Below are positions 43,901-54,957 of a stretch of DNA of 64,000 nucleotides, piece by piece. The stretch comes from Gordonia alkaliphila. Lineage in GTDB: Bacteria > Actinomycetota > Actinomycetes > Mycobacteriales > Mycobacteriaceae. The stretch spans positions 558,001 to 622,000 of the forward strand of contig NZ_JALKBW010000001.1 of NCBI RefSeq assembly GCF_023017165.1, written 5' to 3'. Within the stretch, counting starts at the first letter, position 1. Each line of letters begins with the position of its first letter. The notes beneath the pieces were generated by a model, which saw only the letters and a list, made by a program, of their open reading frames with translations, was not told the DNA's origin and ran no database searches. A program made the translations under genes and the position numbers.

Positions 43901-46900
43901 GCTCGACCGGGTTGGTCACATCCAACGGCAGATACGCCGCGCCCGCCTTGAGCACACCCAGAATCGCCACCGGCAGATCCACCGACCGCGCCGTCGCCAA
44001 ACCGACCAGATCACCGGCACGCACACCGGCAGCCACCAAACCAGCTGCCACCGCATCCGAACGGCCATCCAACTCCGCGTAGGACACGGTGACACCCAAC
44101 GCCGATACCGCCGGCGACGAACCGAAACGCTCCACCGACCCGGCGAACAACTCCACCAGCGTCCGCTCGGCGCCCACGGGAACCACCGGCGCAGGCAGCC
44201 CCGCCAACCGCTCCCGCTCACCGGCGTTCAGCAACACCACGTCACCGACCGGAGAAGCCGGATCAGCCGTCACCCCATCCAGCAGCACCACCAACCGATC
44301 CGCGAACGACTGCACGGTCGCCTCATCGAACAGATCCGTGGCATACAGAATCGAACCCGCCCAGTCCCGGCCAGCCGCCGCCGACGACACATTGAACGTC
44401 AGATCCACCTGCGCCGGCACCACCGGCGCCGCCAGGGCCTGTGCCGAGATACCGGCGATCTCCATTTCCGCCTGCGCCACCGACGCCGCCGGATCGAACG
44501 ACAGCATCACCTGAGCAAGCGGAGAGAACGCCTCCGACCGCACCGGATCCAACGCCTCGACCACCGACTCGAACGGCACCTCGGCATGGGCGAACGCATC
44601 CAGATCCGACACCCGCACCTGATCAAGCAACTCAGCGAAACTCATCGACGAATCGACCCGGGCACGCAACACCAGAGTGTTCACGAACATGCCCACCAAC
44701 GCATCGAGCGACTCCGAGCCACGACCAGCGATCGGCGTCGCCACCGCAACATCCCCGGTCGCCGACAACCGCGCCAGCAGCACCGACAAACCGGCATGCA
44801 CCACCATGAACGGCGTCAACCCCGACCCGGCAGTCAACCCCGCGATCCGATCACCGATCTCCGCCGGAATCACAAACGAAACCTGCCCACCGACATGCGA
44901 AGCGATCGCCGGACGCGGACGATCGGCAGGCAGCTCCAGCACATCCGGCAAGCCCGCCAGCGCCTCCCGCCAGAACACCAACTGACGCCCCAGCACCGAA
45001 TCCGCCACCTCGGGCGCACCCAAAACCTCGCGCTGCCACAACGCGAAATCAGCGAACTGCACCGGCAACGGCGCAAACACCGGCACCCCACCCGCAGCCC
45101 GTGCGGCATAGGCGGTCAACACATCGGTGACCAACGGCAGCATCGACTCACCATCAGCACCGATATGGTGCGCCACCACCGCAAACAAGTAGTCGTCACC
45201 CTCGCGGCAGATCACCACGCGAATCGGCCACTGCATCGTGACGTCGAAACCGGCGGACACCGCAGACCCGAAGGCCTCAACCGAATCGGCCTCGATCCAC
45301 ACCAGATCCGCATCCACCGACGACTCCGGGGCGATCACCTGAACCGGGACACCCTCGACATCGGGGAACGTGGTCCGCAACACCTCATGCCGACGCACCA
45401 CATCGGCCACCGACGACCGCAACGCACCGACATTCACATCACCGGACAAACGCAACACAACTGGAATGTTGTACGTCGGGGCCTCCGGCTCCAGGCGGTT
45501 GATGAACCACATCCGCTGCTGCGCAAACGACAACGGAATCCGCTCCGGACGCGGCACCACCGCCGTCACCGGCGGCAGCGCGCTGCCTCGATCAGCCAAC
45601 GCTGACGCGAGCTCCCGCACGCTCGGCGCGGCGAACACGTCGGCGATGGAGACCTCGACATCGAGAGCGTCGCCGATACGACCGACCACGCGCATGGCAG
45701 ACAGTGAGTTGCCGCCCAGATCGAAGAACGACTCGGTGGCCGAGATCTGGTCCATCCCGAGGATTTCCGCGAAGACCTCGGCAATCGCGACTTCCTCGGC
45801 GCCTTCCGGGGCGATGTATTCGGCAGCTTCGACGACGGGCTCGGGCAGTGCGTTCTTGTCCAGCTTGCCCACCGGGGTCAGCGGCATCTCGTCGAGCACG
45901 TTGATCGACGCGGGCACCATGTGGCTCGGCAGGCGTTCGGCCAGGAAACTGCGCAGCTGTGCCGGCTCCACCTGGGCACCGCTGCGCACTGCGACGTAGC
46001 CGGCGAGTGCGGTGGCGACCGATCCACCGACGCCCACCACCACCGCGGTCACCACATCGGGGTGACCTGCCAGGACCGTCTCGATCTCACCGAGCTCGAT
46101 ACGCAGACCGCGCAGCTTGATCTGGTCGTCGCTGCGGCCGGTGTACTCGATGACCCGCTGGCCGCCGTCGCCGGTCCGCCAGCGCACCACGTCGCCGGTC
46201 CGGTACATGCGGTCGCCGGGGATGCCGTACGGGTTCGCGACGAAACGCGAGGCGGTCAGCGCCGGAACACCCAGGTATCCGCGCGAAAGCTGGTCGCCGC
46301 ATACGTACAGTTCACCGGGCACCCCGACCGGTACCGGCTGCAGTTCGTCGTCGAGCACCAGGAAACCGACGCCCGCGAGCGGGCCGCCGAGGTACACCGG
46401 TGCTCCGACCTGCATCGGTTCGCTGATCGCGACACCGATGGTGGTCTCCGTCGGGCCGTAGAGATTCTGGATCCGCGGGAACATGGCCCACTGGTCTTTG
46501 AGCGCCTGAGGCACGGCCTCGCCACCGGCGTAGACCACCCGCAGCGCCGGGAGCGTCGCCGGATCCATGGTCGCCAGCACCGACGGCGTCAGGAACGTGT
46601 GCGTTACCGCGTGACGCATCATGAAATCTTGCAGCACCTGCCCACCGACCGCCTCGGCCGGCCGGTACACCAGGACGCCGCCGGACCGGGCCGCCAGCAG
46701 GTATTCCAGGACGGACGCGTCGAAGCTCGGTGAAGCAAATCCGAGTACCCGGGAGCGCTCATCGGCTTCGGAACGACGAACCTCCTCGTCCGCGAAATTG
46801 GCGAGGCCCGAGTGGGTCACCGACACGCCCTTGGGACGGCCCGTGGATCCGGACGTGAAGATCACGTACGCGGTGTTGTCGACGTGGACGGGACGGAGAC

Positions 46901-49900
46901 GGTCGGCTTCGGTCAGCGGCACGGCGTCGAGGCCGTCGACTTCGGCCGCGAGGGCGTCATCGTCCAGTCGGTGCCAGGTGAAGCCGCCGGCTGGCAGATC
47001 GCCCGATGCTTCGACGGCGAGGCCGATCGCAGCGCCGGAGTCCTCGATCATCGCTGTGACCCGGTCGGCAGGATAGGTGGGATCGATCGGCACGTACCCG
47101 GCGCCGGTCTTCGCGACCGCCCAGATCGCGACGAGCAGCTGCGACGAGCGTTCGATCGCGAGGGCCACCAGCTGTTCGCTGCCGACGCCCTGATTGATGA
47201 GCCAGCGCGCAAGCCGATTCGATCGCGCGTCTAGGTCTGCATACGTCAGGTATGAACCGTCGGGATCGACGACGGCTTGCCGCGGCCCCCACTTGTCGAC
47301 GGCCTGCGCGAAGAGCTCGCTCAGCAGCGCCGGGTCGACGCCCGCGCCGCCGGACACGATGGCACCATCGGTCGGGATCGTCCGGGCCTTCCTGACCTCG
47401 GGCACGTCGGAGACGCTCGGCGCGGCCGTGGACGCAGCGGAGCTTTCGGCGACGTTCTCCGGCAGCGTGATGCTGGCGATCGGCAGCGACGGATCGGCCA
47501 CCACCTGTTCCAGGCTCGCCACCAGGTAGGCGGCGACCATGTCCATGCTTCGCCGATCGAAGAGGTCGGTGGCGTAGAGCAGGTTGCCGGACCAGTCGCC
47601 GTGGGTGTCGGCGACGGTGACGAGAAGATCGATCTTGGCGGGAGTCTCCGGCGCCGCGACCGGCTCGACGGTGAGGCCGCCGAACTCGGCACCGGCCAGT
47701 GTCTCTCCGGCCAGTTCCGGCACGTCTGTCTGGTTGAACGTGAGCCAGACCTGCGTGAACGGTGAGAAGGCCGTGGACTGCACGATGCCGAGTTCCTCGA
47801 CGACCGTCTCGAACGGCACGTCGGCGTTGACGTACGCGTCGAGATCGGCACGCTTGGCCTCGGCCAGCAGCTCGTCGAAGGTGATTCCGCGCGGCACTCC
47901 GGTGCGGAGCACCAGCGTGTTCACGAACATGCCGACCAGGTGCTCGAGTCCGGCCTGTCCGCGTCCGGCGATCGGGGTGCCGATCGCGATGTCGCGCTGT
48001 CCTGTCATCCGGGCCAGCAGTGCGGCGAGCGCCGCGTGGACGACCATGAACGGAGTCGCTCCGGACTGGTCTGCGAGTGCCCGGATTCCGGCGGCGACGG
48101 CCTCGGGGATGACGAACGGAACCAGATCTCCGCGCTGGGAGGCCACCGCGGGTCGCGGCCGGTCGAGCGGCAGTTCCACGAGCTCGGGTAGTCCGGCGAG
48201 CTGGGTCTTCCAGTAGTCGAGCTGGCCACCGACGACCGATTCTGGGTCCTCCGGAGTTCCCAGCACCTCGTGCTGCCAGAGTGCGTAGTCGGCGAATCCG
48301 TACGTTAGTTCGATGAACTCCGGATCGCGGTCGTCGGCTTCGGCGAGGTAAGCGGTGAGCAGGTCGGTGACGAACGGTGCCATCGACTCGCCGTCGAAGG
48401 CGATGTGGTGGACCACCACCACGACGATGTGCTCGTCTGGACCGGCCGCGAGAACCCGGATGCGGATCGGGGTCTGGCGCGTGAGGTTGAAGCCGGACGT
48501 CAGGGCTTCCTGGATCTCGTCGGCCGAGTCGACGACGTCCCAGTCCAGACGCGCGGCCACCGATGATTCCCGCGCGATCTTCTGACGGGGGTTGCCGTCG
48601 ATGGACGGGAAGGTGGTCCGCAGGACTTCGTGGCGCACCACGACGTCGACCATCGCCGTGTGCAGTGCGTCGAGGTCCAGCGGACCGGTGACGCGCAAGC
48701 CCATCGGAATGTTGTAAGTCGAGGAGTTCGGATTGGCCTGGTTGAGCAGCCACATGCGGTGCTGCGCGAACGAGAGCGGCACCTGCTCGGGCCGCGGCAC
48801 CACAGGGGTCACCGGCGGCAACATCGGTGCGCTACCGGCCGCGCTCGCCGCCAGCTGGCGGACGGTCGGCGAGTCGAAAAGATCGCGCACTGACACCTGC
48901 ACGCCCAAAGAATCGGATACCCGCGCCACCAACCGCATCGCCGACAGCGAGTTACCGCCGGCATCGAAGAACGACTCGGTCGCCGACACCCGCTCAACCC
49001 CGAGCACATCGGCGAACACTCGAGCGAGCGCCTCTTCGGTCTCCCCCTCCGGGGCCACGTACTGCGCTTCCAGCGCACCGAACTCCGGCGCCGGCAACGA
49101 CTTGCGGTCGATCTTGCCCGCCGTATTGAGCGCGATATCGTCGACGACCATCCACACCGTCGGCACCATGTACCCCGGCAACGCTGCGGAGGTGGAGGCC
49201 TTCACCGCATCCAGATCGAGTGTTTCTCCCGGACCTGCACAGACGTAGCCGACCAGATGCTCGCCACCATCCGGGGACGTCGCGACCGTCACCGCGGTAT
49301 GCACCACGCCCGGCGCCGCGGCAAGAACGGCTTCGATCTCACCGAGCTCGATCCGCTGACCACGCAACTTGATCTGGAAATCCGTACGACCCAAATACTC
49401 CAGAGAGCCGTCGCCGAGTCTGCGCACCAAATCACCGGTGCGGTATAGCCGCGCCCCCGGTGCCCCATGCGGATCGGCCACAAAACGTTCCGCAGTCAGA
49501 TCAGCGCGCGCCGCATAGCCACGCGCCAGCTGCACACCACCCAGATACAACTCACCCGGCACCCCCGCAGGCACCCGATGCAGGCGACCGTCGAGGACCA
49601 CTGCCGACGAATTCCACACCGGCACACCGATCGGCACCGTCGGATCCTCCGCCGACACCTGCCCGATCCGCTGATAGGTGATCTCGATCGCCGCCTCAGT
49701 CGGGCCATACAAGTTGTAGAACAACGCCTCCGGCCACACATCACGCGTAGGAGCCGCCACCGCCGACGGCAACGCCTCACCCGTGGTCGACACGATCCGC
49801 ACCGACGACAACGAGTCGAGCAGAGCCCGGGGCACCACGTCCAAGAACACCGACAACATCGACGGCACGAAATGCACCATCGTCGCCTGAGTGCGCACGA

Positions 49901-51961
49901 TCTCCTCGGCCACATACACCGGCTCCAGATGACCACCCTGCTTGAGCACCACCAGCGACGCGCCCACCATCAACGGCGCAAACAACTCCGGCACCGAACA
50001 ATCGAACGTATACGGCGTCTTCTGCACCACCACATCGCTGCCATCGATCGGCAACTCATCCAAACCCCACCAGAAACGGTTCAGCACCGCCTCATGCGTC
50101 AACGTCACACCCTTAGGCATCCCCGTCGACCCGGACGTAAACAGCGTGTACACCGCCGAATCAGCCCGCAACGGCACCAACCGATCACCATCGGTCACCG
50201 GAGCCGCTGCAGCAGAGTCCGCTTCCACCGGCACCGACGCATCGACCTCGCGCACCGGCACCCCGGCAGCCTCAGCCGCCGCCAACGCATCACCGACCAG
50301 CGAACGATCAGACACCAACAACAACGACGCCTGCGCCGTGGTCAGCATGTACTCGACACGATCAGCCGGAGTACCCAAATCAACCGGCACATACTGGCCA
50401 CCAGCAGCAACCACCGCATGAACCGCGACCATCATCTCCACCGACCGCGGCACCGCCACAGCCACCGAAACCTCAGGCCCCACACCCGCAGCAATCAACT
50501 CCCGCGCAAACACATTCACCCGCGCACCGAACTCGCCATACGAAACTTCACGCTCACCGAACACCAACGCCGTCGCCTCCGGCGTCCGCACCACCTGCGC
50601 AGCGATCACATCGGCCACCGACCCGGAAGCAACCTCCACCGCCGGACCCATTGACTCGACTAGGACCCGTTCACGTTCCTCGGCATCGAGCAGCGGCAGA
50701 TCGGCCACGAGCTCGTCCGGTACCGCCGCGCCCGCTCGGAGAATCTCCGCGATGGCGTCAGCGAAAACCGTCACCTGCTCTTCGCCGAAGACATCCGGCA
50801 GATACTTCAGGTGTCCACTGACGCGTCCTCCGTGTTCTTCGGTGATGAAGCTGACGGGATAGTGGGTGGCATCCCGCATCGAGATCCCGCGCAACTCCAG
50901 TCCGTCTGAGCCCGCCTCCGAAATTGACTCGGTATCGATCGGGTACGACTCGTGGATGAACAGGGTGTCGAATTCGAGCGCCTGCGGTGCGATCCGGGCG
51001 AGGTCCGGCAATCCGATGTGATGGTGATCGAGCACCCGGACCTTGCCACGCTGCAACGCCGCGAGCATTTCTCTGAACGTCACCGACGGATCGATATCGA
51101 CGACCACAGGCAGGGTGTTGATGAACAAACCCACCATGGTGTCGACACCATCGAGATCGGCTGGCCGTCCGGACACCGTTTCGCCGAAAGTGACCACGCG
51201 GTTGCCGGTCAGACGGGACAGCAGCACGGCCCAGGCCGCCTGCAGCACCGTCGACAGCGTAGCTCCGCATTCCCGTGCCAGGCGCAGGACGTTCGCGGAG
51301 GTGTCATCAGCCAATGCGAAGCCGACCTCGCGCGGAGCTTGATCGATCGCCGTGGTTCCTGTGGGCGCAATCCGGGTCGGGCCGTCAACGGCCGCCAGGT
51401 TCTCCTGCCATGCCGCGATACCGGCAGCAGCATCGGTGCGCGCCACCGCTCGCGCGTGGTCGGCGAAGCTGTGCTCGTGTGTCGGCGTGTAGGGCGCACC
51501 CGTCGCATAGGCGGCAAGCAGATCTGTTAGGACCAGCGGGCCGGACCAGCCGTCGAACAGAATATGGTGCGAGGTGACGATCAGGTCGGCACCGTTGGGG
51601 TGGCGGACCAGGATCGCCCGCAACAGTGGCGGGGATGACAGGTCGAAGCGTTGCGCACGCTCGGTGTCGGCGATCTCTGCCAGGCGCACTTCCGCAGCTT
51701 CGTCGTCTAGGTCTCCGAGGTCCGCCTCGCGCAGTGGGACCACGACATCGTCGGGAACCACTGCCACCACTCCGGCTTCGATCTGGCGGAAGCTGGACCG
51801 CAGCACCTCGTGGTGCTGCAGGAGGGTATCCATCGCCGCTTGCAGTCGGCCGGTATCGACGTCGCCGAATTGCACACGCGCCTGCACGTGATAGACGTCC
51901 AGCTCGTCGTCGCGAACCATGCCGGCCTGGAAGAACAATCCGGCCTGCAGCGGCGTCAGGG
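40950..51961 (-). CDS. NRPS-2 segment 4: C4-A4-T4-C5-A5-T5-C6-A6-T6-C7
   Basis: This segment carries modules 4 to 6 and a terminal C domain. It is open upstream to a possible start at 52100, but the first 45 or so residues of that frame are non-NRPS. Real homology begins with LTPLQAGLFF at the frameshift at 51959-51961. C4 is the D-residue-accepting type ([11 protein letters not shown] near 51565). A4 has the unassigned pocket D-C-P-H-S-T-L-I-E, A5 has D-A-L-F-Y-G-L-I-G, and A6 has D-F-W-N-V-G-M-V-H, the threonine code. T serines are at 48948-48950, 45705-45707 and 42513-42515. The final C domain has LHHIVSDGES near 41965. The protein ends DADTLTGLIE at TGA 40950, again the first helix of an A domain with the rest missing; that rest begins NRPS-3 about 32 bases later. 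No thioesterase is present, so the chain passes to NRPS-3. Confidence 0.92.
40960..42390 (-). other. NRPS-2 terminal C domain
   Basis: Condensation domain with [17 protein letters not shown] near 42340, LHHIVSDGES near 41965 and MFVNTLVLR near 41490. It is the last domain of NRPS-2 and must join the threonyl chain to the residue loaded by NRPS-3 A1. Confidence 0.9.
42400..45589 (-). other. NRPS-2 module 6: C-A-T, threonine code
   Basis: C domain with [10 protein letters not shown] near 45165. A domain with FDFSVWEL near 43570, LNLTPSAFY, VFGGEEL and [10 protein letters not shown] near 43270 gives DFWNVGMVH, the established L-threonine pocket. T Ser codon 42513-42515. The A domain matches NRPS-4 A5. 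Confidence 0.9.
45590..48830 (-). other. NRPS-2 module 5: C-A-T, pocket DALFYGLIG (substrate unassigned)
   Basis: C domain with PLSFAQHRMWLLN and [10 protein letters not shown] near 48405. It is followed by an unusually long Ala/Ser/Pro-containing C-A linker (about 47500-47330) and an A domain of a different style: FDASVLEYLLAARSG, LTPSVLATMD, YGPTETTIGVA, YTGRSDDQIKLRG. T Ser codon 45705-45707. Wording and base composition differ from the neighbouring modules, suggesting a separate origin. Confidence 0.85.
49332..50598 (-). repeat. A-domain block nearly identical to 9899-11166
   Basis: NRPS-2 A4 copy, 1267 bases, with five Cs at the run where the other copy has six. The flanking C and T domains are clearly less alike. 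Confidence 0.9.
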
Positions 51962-54262
51962 CCAGACCTGCGCCCCCGGAGCGTCCAGCGCGATCAGGTC
52001 GAGTTCTTCCTGAGTGATGCCCGAGCCCGGCACGTCCGACGGCGAAAGACCGATCTGGTTCCGGCCTGCTTCCACCGCGGCGGAGAGCTCCGCCGACCAC
52101 TGATCGGCCAGACCTTGGACGTCTTCGGCCTGGAGCATGGCTTCCGGGAATCGGAACCGCACCTGCAGGCGGCGGCCATCCTCGCTGGCGACACTCATCG
52201 CATCGATGATGAGCGCGGCCGACATGGTCATCTCACCTCGAACGCTGCCCGGTAGTGGCGGCACATCACCGGCGGTAGCGAACGGCGTCTCGACGCCCAC
52301 ACCGGCGGCGCCAGTCGCCCCAAGATAGTTGAACAGGATGGACGGCAACGGCCTCGATCCGAGATCACCGATCGCGCGTTCACCGTTCTCGCGGTACCGC
52401 AACACCCCGAATCCCGCTCCGCCGTCGGGGGTGCCGAGGCGTTCCTCCTTGGCGGCCTTGATCGCGTGCACGACGTCGGCGGCCGGATCCAACTTCAGCG
52501 GCGCCAGCGTGGTGAACCAGCCCACCGTCCGCGAGAGCTCCGCGCGCCGCGGCTCGTCGCCACGATCCAGCAAATGCTCGTCGCGGCCGTGTCCTTCGGC
52601 GAGCACCGACACTGTGGCGGCGGCATCGATTCCTCGCGAACGCTGCCAACCATGAACCGCGCGGGCGAAGGTCCCCAGCAGCACGTCATCGACGGTGCCG
52701 CCGAATGCCTCCGGCAATCGCGTGAGTAATTCGGCGGCTACCTCACCCTCGACGTTGTGGACCAGTGCGACCGAGGTCTTGTCCCGATCCCGGCTTGCAT
52801 CGAATCGGCTGCCCAGTCGGGTGGGCAGCTCCGGCAGCCGCTCCAGCCAATAGCCGGATTGTTCCTCGAACTCCTCGCGCAGTCCGGCGACAGCACCGGC
52901 CCAGGCCCGCTGCGAGGTGCCTTCAGCTCGCAAGCAGATCGGCTTACCTTCCCGGTGCTGCGCCCACGCGGTGATCAAGTCCTCGATCAGGATCGGCCAG
53001 GAGACCGCGTCCACACCGAGGTGATGGATGGCCAGCACGATCCGGGCCCGGTCGTCGCCGGTGGTGACGAGGCATGCCCGGAGCAGACGACCTGCCGCCG
53101 GGTCCATCCCGGACACCGCCTCGGTGTAGGCGCGCAGGACGTCGGCACCGAACTCTTCGGTGCCGCTGTCGTTTGTCGACTGGACGGACAGCACGGACTC
53201 GGCGGCGTCGAATTCAGTGCCCGCGGTGAGGGTCCACGCCTCGTCGACGATCTCCAGTCGCGCCGAGAGCATAGGATGTGCGGCGACTATCGCGGCCAGG
53301 ATGTCGGCCAGTGCCTCCGGCGTCATGCCGGCCGGGGCAACAAGCACCATCGACTGTGCGAAATCAGCGAAGTCCGAGGGCTGAGATGAGTGCTCAAGCA
53401 TCCAGGATGTGATCGGCCTGATGACAGATTCCCCGACACCTCCGCCCGGAAGCTCGTCCAGCACCTGAACACCCCGGTCGGAATTTGTGACCAGTGCGGC
53501 CATCTTGCGCACGGTGCGGCTCTCGAAGATCTCTCGTGGCGAGAGCTCCCAGCCGGCCGCCCGCGCCGCCGACGCCAACCGGATCGACATGATCGAATCG
53601 CCACCGAGAGCGAAGAACGACTCGGTGACCGACACTCGATCGATCCCGAGGAGACCACCGACAATGGCCGCCAGCTGCTCTTCCACCGAGCCAACCGGAG
53701 CGGCGTACTCACTCTGCGCGGCAGAGAAGTCCGGAGCGGGCAATGCCTTACGGTCGAGCTTGCCGGCGCTGTTCAAAACGACGTCGTCGATCAGGTTCCA
53801 CACCGACGGCTGCATGTACTCCGGCAACGCCGCCGCCACATGCTCCTTCACCGAATCCAGATCCACCGACGCCGGTGAGACGTAACCGACCAGGAACTCG
53901 CCACCGGTCGAAGCCTGCGCCACCGTTGCTGCGGCATGCACCACACCGGGAGCCCCGGCGATCACCGCTTCGATCTCACCAAGCTCGATACGCTGACCAC
54001 GCAGCTTCACCTGGAAATCGGTACGACCCAGGTACTCGAGATCGCCACCGGCCTGGCGCTTGACCAGGTCACCAGTGCGATACAGACGCGAACCCGGCTC
54101 ACCGAATGGATCAGCGACAAAACGTTCTGCCGTCAACGCGGGCGCAGCAGCGTAACCCCGCGCGATCTGCACACCACCCAAATACAACTCGCCCGGCACA
54201 CCATCGGGGACCGGCTGCGAACGATCATCCAAAACCAGAGCGGTCGTGTTGGCGACCGCACG
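51956..54262 (-). CDS. NRPS-2 segment 3: end of A3, T3 and epimerization domain
   Basis: This piece completes module 3 of NRPS-2. It starts at the frameshift near 54263 with the end of A3 ([34 protein letters not shown]). A T domain of the LGGDSIMSI form follows (carrier Ser codon 53594-53596), then a full E domain: HHLGVDAVSW near 53020, EGHGRDEHLL near 52590, TVGWFTT near 52515, FNYLG near 52325. The E domain turns the carrier-bound residue, predicted serine, into a mixture from which the following C domain takes the D form. The open frame ends with DAPGAQVWP and TGA at 51956, exactly where the next C domain should continue with LTPLQAGLFF, so the end is a frameshift and not a natural C-terminus. 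The apparent ATG at 54232 has no ribosome site and lies inside the A domain. Confidence 0.85.
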   Translation of the reverse strand, partial: RAVANTTALVLDDRSQPVPDGVPGELYLGGVQIARGYAAAPALTAERFVADPFGEPGSRLYRTGDLVKRQAGGDLEYLGRTDFQVKLRGQRIELGEIEAVIAGAPGVVHAAATVAQASTGGEFLVGYVSPASVDLDSVKEHVAAALPEYMQPSVWNLIDDVVLNSAGKLDRKALPAPDFSAAQSEYAAPVGSVEEQLAAIVGGLLGIDRVSVTESFFALGGDSIMSIRLASAARAAGWELSPREIFESRTVRKMAALVTNSDRGVQVLDELPGGGVGESVIRPITSWMLEHSSQPSDFADFAQSMVLVAPAGMTPEALADILAAIVAAHPMLSARLEIVDEAWTLTAGTEFDAAESVLSVQSTNDSGTEEFGADVLRAYTEAVSGMDPAAGRLLRACLVTTGDDRARIVLAIHHLGVDAVSWPILIEDLITAWAQHREGKPICLRAEGTSQRAWAGAVAGLREEFEEQSGYWLERLPELPTRLGSRFDASRDRDKTSVALVHNVEGEVAAELLTRLPEAFGGTVDDVLLGTFARAVHGWQRSRGIDAAATVSVLAEGHGRDEHLLDRGDEPRRAELSRTVGWFTTLAPLKLDPAADVVHAIKAAKEERLGTPDGGAGFGVLRYRENGERAIGDLGSRPLPSILFNYLGATGAAGVGVETPFATAGDVPPLPGSVRGEMTMSAALIIDAMSVASEDGRRLQVRFRFPEAMLQAEDVQGLADQWSAELSAAVEAGRNQIGLSPSDVPGSGITQEELDLIALDAPGAQVWP
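51959..51961 (-). other. 1-base deletion frameshift in NRPS-2 C4
   Basis: Three Gs on the plus strand where four are needed to join VWP to LTPLQ; the paralogous junctions at 34.45 and 15.74 kb are in frame. Confidence 0.92.
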
Positions 54263-54407
54263 CCGATGGTGACGAGCTCATCGCCCGGCAACACCTGCAC
54301 GGCAGTCACATCGACCGCGGCCTCGGTCGGGCCATACAGGTTATGCAGTTCCGTGGACGGCAACACCGTCAGCAGTTCCTGCGCAATCGCCGGCGCCAGA
54401 GCTTCAC
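53831..54407 (-). repeat. A-domain block nearly identical to 63423-64000
   Basis: NRPS-2 A3 copy. I see one substitution (54219, G versus A) and one missing C (54263-54264) relative to the NRPS-1 copy. Confidence 0.88.
54263..54264 (-). other. 1-base deletion frameshift in NRPS-2 A3
   Basis: Two Cs where the near-identical copy near 63856 has three; the frame changes after DELVTIG. Confidence 0.93.
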
Positions 54408-54957
54408 CCGACGTGAACACCTCGGTCAACGACGTCAACGCCGCGACACCGTCACCGACCACATCGAGGAACACCGAGAGCATCGACGGCACAAAGTGCA
54501 CCACCGACACCTGCTCCTCAGCGATCACCGACGCCAAGTACTGCGGATCCCGATGCCCATCCGGACGAGCAATCACAAGAGGCGCACCGATCAGGAGCGG
54601 CAAGAACAACTCCCACACCGACACATCGAACGTGTACGGCGTCTTCTGCAAGAACCGAGCATCCGCGGCAAGACCGTAGTCGTCACGCATCCACACCAGA
54701 CGGTTCAGCACCGCCTCATGCGAGACCGTCACACCCTTCGGGGTGCCCGTCGAACCCGACGTGAACAACGTGTACAACGCGCTGTCACCATGCAACGGCG
54801 CGAGGCGCTCAGCATCGGTCACCGCAGCAACCGAGAGATCAACCTCAGCGGCTCCGTCGACCGCGATAACCCGCGACTCCAAGCCGGCGACCGGTTCCGG
54901 CGCGGTACCCGCAGCGACCAGCACGACCTGGGCGCCCGCCGTATCGAGCATCACCCC
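54265..54957 (-). CDS. NRPS-2 segment 2: core of A3 (serine code) between two frameshifts
   Basis: This is a fragment of the A3 adenylation domain in a different frame from the segments on either side. It reads from VMLDTAGAQVVLV through A3 TSGSTGTPKG, A4 FDVSVWEL and A5 [11 protein letters not shown] to DELVTIG, where the frame is lost again. By eye the pocket residues are D-V-W-H-F-S-L-V-D, the EntF-type serine code. It has no start codon or ribosome site of its own. A formal open frame can be drawn from 55098 to 54133, but its first 50 or so residues and its tail past VTIG are non-NRPS sequence, so it is not a real gene. It belongs to the single NRPS-2 gene. Confidence 0.8.

Larger units (their letters stand above)
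48840..51985 (-). other. NRPS-2 module 4: C(D-accepting)-A-T, pocket DCPHSTLIE
   Basis: C domain with [19 protein letters not shown] and [13 protein letters not shown], the class found after E domains. A domain has FDCSVPEL near 50000, VSTTGEALP and [11 protein letters not shown] near 49695; T Ser codon 48948-48950. Substrate not assigned. The A core is almost base-identical to NRPS-4 A3. Confidence 0.85.

Noticed and set aside
51962..52100. Possible start of a separate NRPS gene at 52100
   Set aside because: The first 45 or so residues of that frame are antisense-style sequence; real homology begins only at the frameshift near 51961.
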